A stretch of 64,000 nt of DNA from Cherax quadricarinatus (lineage: Eukaryota > Arthropoda > Malacostraca > Decapoda > Parastacidae). The position numbers and the translations under genes are program-made. Every line of letters starts with the position of its first letter. The first letter of the stretch is position 1. The stretch spans positions 6,847,420 to 6,911,419 of the forward strand of contig NC_091391.1 of the NCBI RefSeq assembly GCF_038502225.1, read 5' to 3'. The notes beneath the pieces are model-generated. The model was not told the origin of the DNA. It made no database searches and saw nothing but the letters and a program-made list of their open reading frames with translations. Shown piece after piece: positions 11,315-23,400 of the stretch.

Positions 11315-12314
11315 CCCTCTCACTGTCGAGACCCGTGCTGGCAAACTTGTTCTCAATGTCAAAGAATTTAAAATATATACATGTATATTTTTTTTTCTTA
11401 TGAAATGATATAGAATTTTTTTATGAAGGCAATGAAACCAAAAGTACCTAAGTTGATGGAAAACTTACGGAATTATGCTCCCACTAAGTTAGCGGTCACA
11501 GCGATATTTACACATCGGCAATTTTTGCCCACTTTGAGCCCTATTTTGGGCCAATTCCATTGTTCCAGTCGATTATATACATAGCTATTTCGCTAGAACT
11601 CCTTTTGTTCTATCAATTGACTACAAGAAACCGCCCATTTACCTGTTTGAACTGCCCAATAAAGTGATCAGAAATTGGTAATTGGGCCAATTTCATACAG
11701 AATTCAAGAAGGCCAATTTCAGAATAGGATCCAGAATTAATGCAAACATTCCTAGTACTAAAATAACATTTTCTCTGTTCATTACTCACATCTCCAGTCT
11801 CCTCTTATATTAGGCTTGCTTTCCATTTTGAATTTTTATTCACGAAAAAATAGAAGATTTACAGTTATGCAGACTACTGCATCATTGTAAAAATGGTATA
11901 AATAATATCAGCTCAGTAGTGAAGGCATAGTAGACCCACCAGTTGATGTGTATCGGATGCGTGACGTGATTTGTTTACTCTTGAGCATCGTCAAAAGTTG
12001 AACATTTCTGCTCCTTTGAACTCGCTTTTAAGCTACTTTTAGTCTGTAAACCATTCAGAATCATCTCTGTTTCTGTAATATATCTCCCATTCTGTTTTAA
12101 ACCAAAAACAGTCTGTCTTTTTTTTCTCATGCGCTGCATGCTGCAGGATTTTTTTTTATGCTGTGCACACTGACCACACAGACCCATTCTCTCATATGTA
12201 GGCCTACCAGCTTTCTCCCACAAGATTGGAAGCTGCTAGAATTTTGGTGTAGAATTACAGGACTGATACTGGCTTCAGAGCCGTAATAGTATTACAAGAC
12301 CGACAGTGAAAGAG
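11315..12314 (+). mobile_element. TTAA-flanked piggyBac-type MITE (copy 2)
   Basis: 1000-bp element between TTAA 11311-11314 and 12315-12318. Ends CCCTCTCACTGTCG and CGACAGTGAAAGAG are inverted but diverged. It shares the body of the other copies, including the 'cagacccattctctcatatg' block near the right end that also occurs in the autonomous piggyBac at 8598-8625. An 82-codon minus frame at 11975-12223 is not a recognisable protein. Confidence 0.87.
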
Positions 12315-12421
12315 TTAAATGGAAGGAATAATTTCTAGTCCAAAGTTATTACTGGATATAATTTCATGTTCAGAGGTAATGCTCTTGTACTGGATATTGA
12401 TGCAAGTGGAGACATAAAGTA

Positions 12422-12626
12422 CAGTGGACCCCTGCTTTACGATCAGCTCCCAATGCGACCAATTATGTAAGTGTATTTATGTAAGTGCGTTTGTACGTGT
12501 ATGTTTGGGGGTCTGAAATGGACTAATCAAATTCACAATATTCCTTATGGGAACAAATTCGTTCAGTAATGGCACCTGAACATATACTTCTGGAATAAAA
12601 TAATATCGTAAAGTGGGGGTCCACTG
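12422..12626. mobile_element. 205-bp pogo-type MITE
   Basis: Terminal inverted repeats CAGTGGACCCC / GGGGTCCACTG, flanked by TA on both sides. The interior carries the family block 'cttatgggaacaaattcgtt'. No coding. Same family as 13564-13769, 19633-19835 and 29873-30075. Confidence 0.9.
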
Positions 12627-13203
12627 TATACTTGCCAGTAGTGGAAATTGTTATATAGGTATATCTGAAAACAAGTTTGGTGTATAAGTCTTGTAATTAA
12701 TACCATTTCATTAAATTTGATTTTTTAGATAATGAAATGGAAAGAAAAGTAAAAATGTGGAACCCATGGTATGCAGTGGGTACATAAAACTCTTCAGATA
12801 AGAGGTTATCAGTTGACTGGAATTCATTGCTGAGGATTGAAAAAAAATATTCTCATAATTCTAGATGCAGTTTTTGCCAACATCATTTTTACAGACTATT
12901 CAAAATATCCTGTAGACAATTTTTTGTTGGTGATTGTAGCTATAAGAATTTGCCCCTTTATGACTGAAATCTGATCACTTTCAGAATTAGTGTTTTATTT
13001 TAATTGAGTTTCAGTGAAATAGTTTTATTATATGTTTGGAGAAATGGTTTAAATTTAAAATTTTGACGAATTGGAATTTCACTTATTTTTAACGTGTAGC
13101 CTCCAGGTATGTAATTTATCAATAATATTTCAGATGTAAGTTGTTATAGTCTGTGCTTGTTTCTTAAAGTTTTATTCAGTGTGTGTTTTTTTCTTTGTCA
13201 CAG

Positions 13204-13326
13204 GTGACATTTGTGTTTTAGACATTCCGGTTGACACGAAGACAGAATGCTGTCGGCTAGGAAGAAAATCTTATTTATTTGCATCCCCCCATGAGGATCT
13301 GCTCTTTACTTTTGCATCAGAATCAG
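13204..13326 (+). CDS. CARM1: CARM1 exon A (N-terminal EVH1-like domain)
   Basis: Protein arginine methyltransferase 4, which dimethylates arginines in histone H3 and coactivators using SAM in the nucleus. This 123-nt exon reads DICVLDIPVDTKTECCRLGR, aligning with the vertebrate 'EDVCVF.C.VSRETECSRVG' segment of the N-terminal PH/EVH1-like domain. It is preceded by a T-rich tract and CAG (13201-13203) and followed by GTAATT. It begins two bases into a codon and ends one base into the next, which fits exon B. Upstream coding exon(s) were not found in the window. Two nested MITEs start only 61 bp past the donor. Confidence 0.88.
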
Positions 13327-13387
13327 GTAATTCAAATTATTATTATGTTTTATTTTGTCTCTCCCTTAGAATGTGGGGATGTACATA

Positions 13388-13941
13388 CAGTGGAACCTCA
13401 GTGTTTGAGCTTAATGGATTCCTAGGTGGTGTTGTAACTGCGAAAAGTTCGATGTGGGAAACAGTATTTGCCAGGCTTCATGAGTCTCTCAAACTTGAGG
13501 ATGTTGAACTGACTTTTCCAAGAGTCTCTGAGTTAGGTCAGTGTCAGAGGTCACTTCTAAGTATAGTGGTACCTCGGGATATGAACAGCTCAAAACGCGA
13601 ACAATTATGTAAGTGTATTTATGTAAGTGCTTTTGTAAGTATGTTTTTGGGGTCTGAAACGGATTAATCTAATTTACATTATGTATTCCTTATGGGAACA
13701 AATTCGTTCGGTATCAGCACTCGAACAGCCTTCTGGAACAAAATAAGTTTGTTTCCTGAGGTACCGCTGTACATTTGAAACAGAGCATTCATGTAAAAAA
13801 AATTTACAGCTCAACTGTAAACAAGGCAGTGAGCTCGGACTCCAGAAAAACATTCAGATACCGGGTCAATGTTTTTGAAGAAAGTTGTTCGGACTTTGTT
13901 TTGTTCGAGGTTTGGTACTTTCAAACACCAGGGTTCCACTG
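13388..13941. mobile_element. pogo-type MITE interrupted by a sister copy
   Basis: Outer element with ends CAGTGGAACCTC and GGTTCCACTG between TA dinucleotides (13386-13387; 13942-13943). Removing the inner 206-bp element leaves about 346 bp. It lies just inside the intron after CARM1 exon A. Confidence 0.8.
13564..13769. mobile_element. 206-bp pogo-type MITE, nested
   Basis: Ends 'tagtggtacctcgg' and 'ctgaggtaccgctg' (one terminal base decayed), TA duplications at 13562-13563 and 13770-13771. Interior 'ccttatgggaacaaattcgt' as in its relatives. Inserted in the element above, hence younger than it. Confidence 0.85.
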
Positions 13942-14200
13942 TATATCAAAGGCTTGCATGGCTGAATTCTGATTGGTATGTGAGTAGACTGTAGATGGGT
14001 TCCAACTGCTGTGTGAGTAGACTGTAGATAGATTCTAACTGGATTGTGAGTAGTCCAGGATAGTCTGATTCATCCCAGTCATGTAAACACCAGGAAAATT
14101 GATAAATGCAATACATAATAAGATATCATATGGACCCCAATGAAAATACGTCACTGTTTTGGGTTATTCCAGGTAATTAATGCATATAAACAACACAAAG

Positions 14201-14377
14201 GCACAATACCGTGACTGGAACAATACACAAATAACCTGCACATAGGAGAGAGGAGCTTAGGGCTACGTTTCAGTCCTACTTGGACCATTTACAAAGTCAC
14301 ACAGACTTGTAAATGGTCCAAATTGGACCGAAACATCGTCGTAAGCTCCTCTCTCCTACATGCAGGTTATTTGTGTA
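14201..14377. repeat. Penelope-terminus-like inverted repeat
   Basis: Left arm 'acaaataacctgcacatagg' through 'acttggaccatttacaaagt'; right arm 'cttgtaaatggtccaaattg' through 'tacatgcaggttatttgtgt'. Arms about 75 bp with a very short centre. The right arm contains stem 'GGTCCAAATTGGACC' followed directly by GAAAC. Confidence 0.75.
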
Positions 14378-14810
14378 ATTTACACACATTTTGCTATGTA
14401 TGATTGTACTTAAGTGCACCTCTACCTAAATAAATTTGCTATGCATCAGCTTCCCTTTCTGCTGCTGATTCCCTTATTTCATCTTGTATTTGCATTACCG
14501 TTGTATAAAAGGCAGAATGGAAATAAAGCAACATTGCAGATGTTTGCTCTATTGAAGTCATTTACAAAGGCATATAGTTATAATTGGAGGATGGGTTGAG
14601 CCTAAAGCTAATATGAAGTGGTAAGTTGAATGAATAAGGATTAAGGATTTTTGATGTTTTTTTTTTTTTAGTCACACAAATGTTGGCACTTTAATGCCAG
14701 ATGGCATTTGAAAGTGGTCTTGCCACACGTACTTAACAGGCATATATGAAGTGGTTTATAGTTTTGCATGCCTTGGGATTTTTTGGGTATCTGAATGCTT
14801 TTGATGAGTA

Positions 14811-15130
14811 AGACGCATCTGCAACAGTCGGGTGTGTTTATTGTTGAAATGTTCTGCCTTTAGGGTAGGCTTCTTCAGTCAAATGCAGAGTATAGGTTGA
14901 AGGCAGCAAGAGTGACGAGGTAGTCAGTCCGTCAACTGTGTAAAAATAGTTGGAGGTTGTCAGTCCCTCAGCCTGGAGAAGAGTTCAGCTCCATGGTCTG
15001 ATGGACTGATTAGATCTTTACCCTGTCACTTCCGCTACCTTCATCCTATACTCTGTATTTGATTGAAGAAGCCTATCGTGTAGGCGAAATGTTTCAACAA
15101 TAAAAATATCCAACTGTTACGCGTGTATCT
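14811..15130. repeat. inverted repeat with GAAA-stem termini
   Basis: Left arm about 14811-14890, right arm about 15055-15130. Read on the minus strand, the left arm has CTGAAGA, then A, then a GCCTA..TAGGC-like hairpin, then a decayed GAAA position. The right arm reads TTGAAGA, hairpin AGCCTA..TAGGC, GAAA, then 'caacaataaaaatat'. The middle (about 165 bp) is unassigned. Probably a non-autonomous Penelope-related unit. Confidence 0.65.
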
Positions 15131-15411
15131 GATCATCTTGACAGTATTTTATACCATTTTCAACATAGCTGAATGGTTTTTGCCTGGTTGTTCAGTGTGT
15201 TGTACAGATTAAAAGGTACTGTTTAATAGAGCATTTACTGTTCATACGTGTACCAAAACTTAACTTTCTTTTTTGGGACAGGTCATCCTGTCTTCCGATT
15301 CATAAGTTAATTACTGTATAGTATTTACTTAAATAGCTAGAATTTTCAACGTAAATAGAGGAATCATGTTGAAACAATTTCTTTTCTGATATATATGGTA
15401 AGTAACTCTTT

Positions 15412-15530
15412 TTGTTTTCAACATGTCGGCCGTCTCCCACCGAGGCAAGGTGACACAAAAAAGAAGCACTCTTACCAAAATTCACACATAATCACTGTCT
15501 TTGCAGAGGGGCCCAGATATGACATGTGTA
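15412..15530 (-). mobile_element. LINE A 3' tail fragment
   Basis: Reverse complement of the LINE tail: 'tcaacatgtcggccgtctcc', 'caccgaggcaaggtgacaca', then the 'cacataatcactgtctttgc' 3' UTR segment. 5'-truncated after about 120 bp. Confidence 0.8.
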
Positions 15531-15625
15531 AGCACATGAAAGCACTCGGATTTTATTTCCTATTTTGTACACAAATGGTATACAATACCGACAAGATGAA
15601 ACTTAGACATGTATGCAACATCTGG

Positions 15626-16650
15626 ATATGGAAATACATTTATAAGCACATGTGCAGTATAATGTGATCCTTTATTGACAACGTTTTGCCCACACAGTGG
15701 GCTTTTTCAAGTCACAAACAGATCTACCTGGTGTGGAAGGTACGGGAGTATTTATAGTCAGGTTCAGAATGCTGAGGTCAGGTGGAGAATGCTGCATCTG
15801 ATGATGTACCGAGTGGGGTTATAGAGTCTAAAATCTTGGGTAGCTTGGAAAGGAGATTGGATAAGTTTGTGAGCAGACCTTCTACAGTGTTCTTATGTGG
15901 GATAGCGATGAAGAAGTTTCTTGGCAAGTGGTTCAGCTATGTTATAGAAGCCACTATTCTGGTTGAAGTTGTCGGATATAGAGATAAGCGATGATTCCAG
16001 GATTCTTCGGTATCGAGTGTTGTCTTCTGTGGCGATAAGTCTTGAGTTTCTGTAGTTTATCAAGTGGTTGTGTGAATTATGGTGTTGTACACAGGCATTC
16101 CTTGTATCGTCAGACCTGCTTGCGTATTGGTGTTCTGAAATACGTGTTTGGAGGTCCCTTGATGTTTCGCCCACGTAGAATTTGTTGCAGTCATTACTTG
16201 GGATTATGTATACCCCTGCAGAGGATGGAAGCTTGTCCTGTCTATCACTGGTAATGTCCTTGATGTCCTGGAATCATCACTTTATTTCTATATCCGACAA
16301 CTTCAACCAGAACAATTGCTTCTATAACATAGCTGAACCACTTGCCAAGAAACTTCTTCATCGCTATCCCACATAAGAACACAGGAATGAAAGAACACTG
16401 TAGAAGGTCTGCTCACAAACTCATCCAATCTCCTTTCCAAGCTACCCAAGATTTTAGACTCTATAACCCCACTCGGTACATCATCAAATGCAGCATTCTC
16501 CACCTGACCTCAGCATTCTGAACCTGGCTTTAAATATTCGCGTACCTTCCACCCCAGGTAGATCTGTTTGTGACTTGAAAAATCCCACTGTGTGGGCGAA
16601 ACGTTGTCAATAAAGGATCACATTATACTGCATGTGTGTTTATATTTCCA
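15626..16650 (-). mobile_element. Penelope-like retroelement fragment with inverted arms
   Basis: A central stretch (15986-16283) is flanked by arms of about 360 bp (15626-15985 and 16284-16650) that are inverted copies of each other: 'cagtataatgtgatccttta' opens and 'taaaggatcacattatactg' closes. The minus strand codes a GIY-YIG nuclease end. No reverse transcriptase is left. Inverted terminal arms are characteristic of Penelope-like elements with partial inverted duplication. Confidence 0.82.
15893..16230 (-). pseudogene. GIY-YIG endonuclease domain (Penelope-type)
   Basis: The minus strand reads GVYIIPSNDCNKFYVGETSR, then DLQTRISEHQYASRSDDTRN, then HNSHNHLINYRNSRLIATED, then a RRILESSLI stretch, ending LLHRYPT-stop. 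This is the GIY-YIG pattern: G-V-Y..Y-V-G, catalytic Arg in the RISEH helix, Glu in the ESSLI segment. That domain is found C-terminal to the RT in most Penelope-like elements. The upstream RT is missing. The last 30 or so codons are repeated on the + strand in the right arm (to about 16376). Confidence 0.85.
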
Positions 16651-16677
16651 TTGTGTCGATATTTTATACCATTTATT

Positions 16678-16924
16678 TCCAACATCTGGATATATTTATT
16701 GTAGACGTTTTTGCCAACCAGTGGCTTTATCAATACTAATTCTAGGACAGAATTTGAAGACAGTAGAACTGTATACAAAAGGTGAGGTAATCAGTCCCTC
16801 AGTCTTGGAGTTGGTGTGAAGAGTGCCGTACCCTACACACTGTCTTCAAATTATGTCCTAGAATTTGTATTGATAAAGCCACTGGTTGGCAAAACGTCTA
16901 CAATAAAGATACCCAGATGTTGCA
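16678..16924. repeat. Penelope-terminus-like inverted repeat
   Basis: Left arm 'aacatctggatatatttatt', 'gtagacgtttttgccaacca', 'gtggctttatcaatac'; right arm 'gtattgataaagccactggt', 'tggcaaaacgtctacaataa', 'agatacccagatgttgc'. About 80-bp arms around an 84-bp centre. Confidence 0.75.
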
Positions 16925-17814
16925 TATACATGTAATGTCTAATTTTCATTTCCTGTTTTCACTGGTATTTTTTCATATGTGCAATCACACGTTTTATTGT
17001 GTGATTTCTTCCAATACATAAATAGTTATGTATTAACCTTTCAAATGTTGTTTCAACTTGTCTGCTGTTACAGTGGCAGTACCTACTCTCCAAAATACTA
17101 ACTTGGTATTAACGATAAGCTAACCACTTAAATCTAATCTAAAAGTGTTATAAGATACTTTGCCTCGAATTTGTGTAACTATACTTATGTGTACCTGTAC
17201 CTATATTAACTTACTAAGCAATGATCTACTTTTAAGAATGTTATAGCTGGAATCCCCAAGTTATATTATGATTGACTTGTTTGATTAAGCAGTTGTCTGA
17301 TAGGTTTAGAGGGGGTTTTCTACTCTGTCCATCCTAAGGCAGTCATACTGGTTAATTGTCTGTTCAACCAGGCTGTTGCTATTTGTCATCTGCTGGTTCA
17401 CATAACCTTCACAGTGGTTGATCTGGCACATTGAAAAACTTAATTGTGTAATTAACTAACTGCACACTTGGAAGACACTTTGAACAGGCAACATAAAATC
17501 TAGCTTAACTTTTTAAAAAGCTATTATTTCTAGAATTTGGGGGATTTGTTGCAGCAAGGTAAACTGTCAAGTAAATAGAGCATAGTTTACAGTGTATCAG
17601 TGTTTTGAAGGGCTAGAATAGGGATAAAATATTGTCAGCAAGGTGGTGGCACCATTCACCACTAGTATACTGTACTGTATATTGGAGAGGGCAGGAGGAG
17701 CAGGAAAAAGGAATAAACCTGGGAAGACTCGGTGGGAGGAAGGAGAGACATATAAATGAGATTGTTACAGATAAAAGGCAAGTATAACATTCAAAGGATG
17801 AAAGGTGTTGTTAG
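16925..17814. other. unassigned intronic DNA
   Basis: No gene recognised. It contains a decayed copy of the 9406-type dispersed repeat at about 17340-17430 ('ttcaaccaggctgttgctat'). Confidence 0.4.
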
Positions 17815-18125
17815 TTTTTTTTTTTTTTTTTTTAACACTAGCCATCTCCCATCAAGATAGGGGTGACCCTGAAAAAGAAGAAGCACTTTTACTGTCACTC
17901 GTGCCATCACTGTCTTGCCAGAGATGTGCCGACATTACAGGTCAGACGCCCCTCCAAACTGCAATATCCCCGCCCCTTCTTCAAAACTGCAGGCAATGTA
18001 CTTCCCACCTCCAGGACTTAAGTCTGGCCAACCAGTTTCCCTGAATCTCTTCATAAATGTTACCTTGTTCACACTTCAACAACACGTCAAGTCATAAAAA
18101 CTATTTTCCTCTACTTGCTTCTAAC
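17815..18125 (-). mobile_element. LINE 3' end fragment next to AC array
   Basis: Poly-T then the reverse-complement LINE tail ('catctcccatcaagataggg') and 3' UTR ('cttcccacctccaggactta'), diverged. About 60 bp of the same LINE ('gtgtccaagccccttgctcg') reappears after the AC array at 18469, so the array sits inside the LINE copy. Confidence 0.7.
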
Positions 18126-18465
<340 letters not shown>

Positions 18466-18758
18466 GTTGGGTGTCCAAGCCCCTTGCTCGAACATCCAAC
18501 AGGTGTATTTGAATTTTTAAACTAGAAATTTAAGGAAGGCAAAGTACAGATGTGGATTTTGGAGAAAGTATTATTAAGAATTATTAGAAATTTTGCATAT
18601 TAGAAACATAGCTTATTGTGATGAGAAAGGAACGCTATACAGTAGAACAGTTAATAGTTTATCTTGGCTTTTTATTTATTTATTTTTTTTTTTAGAATTC
18701 TTAGTATAGTATTTATGTATATGAATTTGTAACATATTCAATGATTTTTCTCCAACAG

Positions 18759-18862
18759 ACTCTAGAAAATTTCACAATATTGTATTCAAGGTTCGTCAAG
18801 GAAAAGAGGTATCTGTATTCAACGAAAGAACAGACGACTCCAGTGCAACACAATACTTTCAG
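18759..18862 (+). CDS. CARM1: CARM1 exon B
   Basis: 104-nt exon after 'tttttctccaacag' and before GTATGT. It completes the split codon from exon A and ends in phase 0. It reads KFHNIVFKVRQGKEVSVFNE then RTDDSSATQYFQ, matching the vertebrate 'FCSFYNILK..RG...ERSVFSERTEESSAVQYFQ' segment that closes the N-terminal domain. The match in length and motif leaves little doubt. Confidence 0.93.
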
Positions 18863-19632
18863 GTATGTTATGGCATTATGTTGTTGCCTGTCTTGCTTCT
18901 CCAGTAACTTTCGTTGTACTACTATGCCACCTGTCATGTTATTGTACTGTCACGTACTGTCTTTCCAGTCATTTGTAGTATTGTACCATGTCACGTGTTG
19001 TTTTCAGTCAATCGTGGTATTGTACTGTGTCACATGTACTTCTTACCAGTCAGTTGTGGTATTCTTCAAGGCTTTCCTAACAACGTCTTATTTTACCAGT
19101 ACATTCTGCCGAACCTTTTTGGTATGCAATGTTTTACTCTTGATTCAAGCTTAACATTTTTCTTTAACCATTTACTGATATTCTTTTATTGGCTTTTCTT
19201 ATTACTCTTTAGTCTTGTAATGCTGAGTAACTCCTACAAGTTTCAGCACTTTACATGAATAGGTGAGTGTGATTGGTGCAACAGTATTTTTTCACATGAT
19301 TTGTTTTGCCTACTCAGCAGGTTTCTTCAGTGGGAATGAAGAGGTGATTACGATTACCTCATGTTTACATTTCCACTACCACTGTTTTGAGTATCGCCTT
19401 CTGGTCAGGCGATACATCTCGCCAGTAAATACATCAAACAGTTACGCATGTATCTTACTCATCAACTTGTCAGCATTGTATACCACTGATTTAATGATGG
19501 TTTTGATGAATGTGACACTTAATTCGTGATGGTGTCCTGCGATGGGATTGCAAGTCTTGTTAAGTTCAACCCCTGGAACCTTAATATCATCTTTTCTCTT
19601 CAGTACTATCTCACATGGTGTAAACCTTTGTA
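18863..19632. other. CARM1 intron with weak Penelope-type end
   Basis: Otherwise unassigned. On the minus strand at about 19301-19330 it reads CTGAAGA, A, then hairpin ACCTGCTGAGTAGGC, then AAAAC: the hammerhead-like layout also seen at 14811-15130. Confidence 0.45.
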
Positions 19633-19835
19633 CAGTGGAACCTCAAATATTGAACTTTCTTCATTCCAGACTGCTGTTCGAGTGCCGTTAGGGAACGAAT
19701 TTATTCCCATCAGGAATAATGTAAATTAGATTAATTCATTTCAGGCCCTCAAAAATACACTTACAAAAGCACTTACAAAAATTCACTTACATAATTGGTT
19801 GAGTTGGGAGCTGTTCGATATCTGAGGTTCCACTG
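19633..19835. mobile_element. 203-bp pogo-type MITE
   Basis: Ends CAGTGGAACCTC / GAGGTTCCACTG with TA duplications (19631-19632; 19836-19837), interior 'cccatcaggaataatgtaaa'. Opposite internal orientation to the 12422 copy. Confidence 0.9.
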
Positions 19836-19871
19836 TAATTGATACTGACAATTTGCTTTAAGACGCTTGAG

Positions 19872-19985
19872 GAAACACTAGGATATATTTGTTAGAAAAC
19901 ATTTAGGTCCTGGGGCCTTCGAAGGGATCAGATCCCTGGACCGAAATATTTTCTAATAAATATGCCCTAGTGTTTGCTCACATGT
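19872..19985. repeat. short inverted repeat, Penelope-type end
   Basis: 'cactaggatatatttgttag' / 'ctaataaatatgccctagtg' arms; the right arm carries GGACCGAAAT before 'attttctaataaatatgccc'. Same architecture as the other GAAA-stem inverted repeats. Confidence 0.6.
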
Positions 19986-20435
19986 CTTTTTAAACCACCT
20001 ATCTCACATGAAAAGGATTATTACTTTGAAAACGTTTGTCATGTCTTGTTTCTGATATGGCGTAACTATGGCACCTTGAGAAGAGCTACAAGCTGTATGG
20101 AGTGGGTGGATTTAGTCCTTCAATGGGAGGAGTATTGTCAAATCTAAAAGCTGCACTACTTTTAGAATGGATGTAACAACACTGTCCAACTTTATGTGAC
20201 TGATGTAATTCAGTAAATCAGCAAAAAACAAAACTTTCACTGCCATACTTAAGCTAACAAGGGTAATGTTTCCACAGTAACTAAATATACAGTTGAAGGA
20301 ATTTAGAAATATGTTCAGATGTTAGTTATTTTTATGCTAATCAGCTGGGTAACTTTTCCCCCTTCTCACTTCCAATCCTGAGTTTATTTTATTAGTTGTA
20401 TTGTGATTTGAGCTTATGTATGTATGTATGTGTAT

Positions 20436-23400
20436 AGGTTGGTAGACAGCAACCACCCAGGGAGGTACTACCGTCCTGCCAAGTGAGTGTAAAACGAAAG
20501 CCTGTAATTGTTTTACATGATGGTAGGATTGCTGATGTCTTTTGTCTGTCTCATAAATATGCAAGATTACAGGCATGTCTTGCTACTTCTACTTACACTT
20601 AGGTCACACTACACATACATATACACATTTATTCATACACACTCATCTGAGTTTTCTTTGATTTTATCTTAATAGTTCTTGGTCTTATTAATTTTCCTTT
20701 TATATCCATGGGGAAGTGGAATAAGAATCTTTCCTCCGTAAGCCATGCGTGTTGTAAAAGTCAACTAAAATGCCGGGAACAATGGGCTAGTAACCCCTTT
20801 TCCTGTAAAGATTACTAAAAAGAATAAGAAGAAGAAAATTGTCAAAGTGGGAAGTCTGAATGTGCGTGGATGTTGTGCAGATGATAAGAAAGAGATGATT
20901 GTGGATGTTATGAATGAGAAGAAGCTGGATGTCCTGGCTTTAAGTGAAACAAAGCTGAAGGGGGTGGGAGAGTTTCAATGGAGAGGAATAAATGGGATTA
21001 GGTCAGGGGTTTCAAATAGAGTTAGAGCTAAAGAAGGAGTAGCAATAATGTTGAAGGATAAGCTATGGCAGGAAAAGAGGGACTATAAATGTATTAATTC
21101 AAGGATTATGTGGAGTAAAATAAAGATTGGATGTGAAAAGTGGGTTATAATAAGCGTGTATGCACCTGGAGAAGAGAGAAGTGTAGAGGAGAGAGAGAGA
21201 TTTTGGGAAATGTTGAGTGAATGCGTGGGGAGTTTTGACTCAAGTGTGAGAGTAATGGTGGTTGGGGATTTCAATGCTAAAGTGGGTAAAAATGTTATGG
21301 AGGGAGTAGTAGGTAAATTTGGGGTGCCAGGGGTAAATGTAAATGGGGAGCCTTTAATTGAGCTATGTGTAGAAAGAAATTTGGTAATAAGTAATACATA
21401 TTTTATGAAAAAGAGGATAAATAAATATACAAGGTATGATGTAGCACGTAATGAAAGTAGTTTATTAGATTATGTATTGGTGGATAAAAGGTTGATGGGT
21501 AGGCTCCAGGATGTACATGTTTATAGAGGGGCAACTGATATATCGGATCATTATTTAGTTGTAGCTACAGTTAGAGTAAGAGGTAGATGGGAAAAGAGGA
21601 AGGTGGCAACAACAAGTAAGAGGGAGGTGAAAGTGTATAAACTAAGGGAGGAGGAAGTTCGGGCGAGATATAAGCGACTATTAGCAGAAAGGTGGGATAG
21701 TGCAAAGATGAGTAATGGGGGGGTTGAAGAGGGTTGGAATAGTTTTAAAAATGCAGTATTAGAATGTGGGGCAGAAGTTTGTGGTTATAGGAGGGTGGGT
21801 GCAGGAGGAAAGAGGAGTGATTGGTGGAATGATGAAGTAAAGGGTGTGATAAAAGAGAAAAAGGTAGCTTATGAGAGGTTTTTACAAAGCAGAAGTGTTA
21901 TAAGAAGAGCAGAATATATGGAGAGTAAAAGAAAGGTAAAGAGAGTGGTGAGAGAGTGCAAAAGGAGAGCAGATGATAGAGTGGGAGAGGCACTGTCAAG
22001 AAATTTTAATGAAAATAAGAAAAAATTTTGGAGTGAGTTAAACAAGTTAAGAAAGCCAAGGGAAAATATGGATTTGTCAGTTAAAAACAGAGTAGGGGAG
22101 TTAGTAGATGGGGAGATGGAGGTATTAGGTAGATGGCGAGAATATTTTGAGGAACTTTTAAATGTTAAGGAAGAAACAGAGGCAGTAATTTCATGCACTG
22201 GTCAGGGAGGTATACCATCTTTTAGGAGTGAAGAAGAGCAGAATGTAAGTGTGGGGGAGGTACGTGAGGCATTACGTAAAATGAAAGGGGGTAAAGCAGC
22301 TGGTACTGATGGGATCATGACAGAAATGTTAAAAGCAGGGGGGGATATAGTGTTGGAGTGGTTGGTACTTTTGTTCAATAAATGTATGAAAGAGGGGAAG
22401 GTACCTAGGGATTGGCGGAGAGCATGTATAGTCCCTTTATATAAAGGGAAAGGGGACAAAAGAGACTGTAAAAATTATAGAGGAATAAGCTTACTGAGTA
22501 TACCAGGAAAAGTGTACGGTAGGGTTATAATTGAAAGAATTAGAGGTAAGACAGAATGTAGGATTGCGGATGAGCAAGGAGGTTTCAGAGTGGGTAGGGG
22601 ATGTGTAGATCAAGTGTTTACATTGAAGCATATATGTGAACAGTATTTAGATAAAGGTAGGGAAGTTTTTATTGCATTTATGGATTTAGAAAAGGCATAT
22701 GATAGAGTGGATAGAGGAGCAATGTGGCAGATGTTGCAAGTATATGGAATAGGTGGTAAGTTATTAAATGCTGTAAAGAGTTTTTATGAAGATAGTGAGG
22801 CTCAGGTTAGGGTGTGTAGAAGAGAGGGAGACTATTTCCCGGTAAAAGTAGGTCTTAGACAGGGATGTGTAATGTCACCATGGTTGTTTAATATATTTAT
22901 AGATGGGGTTGTTAAGGAAGTAAATGCTAGGGTGTTTGGGAGAGGGGTGGGATTAAATTATGGGGAATCAAATTCAAAATGGGAATTGACACAGTTACTT
23001 TTTGCTGATGATACTGTGCTTATGGGAGATTCTAAAGAAAAATTGCAAAGGTTAGTGGATGAGTTTGGGAATGTGTGTAAAGGTAGAAAGTTGAAAGTGA
23101 ACATAGAAAAGAGTAAGGTGATGAGGGTGTCAAATGATTTAGATAAAGAAAAATTGGATATCAAATTGGGGAGGAGGAGTATGGAAGAAGTGAATGTTTT
23201 CAGATACTTGGGAGTTGACGTGTCGGCGGATGGATTTATGAAGGATGAGGTTAATCATAGAATTGATGAGGGAAAAAAGGTGAGTGGTGCGTTGAGGTAT
23301 ATGTGGAGTCAAAAAACGTTATCTATGGAGGCAAAGAAGGGAATGTATGAAAGTATAGTAGTACCAACACTCTTATATGGGTGTGAAGCTTGGGTGGTAA

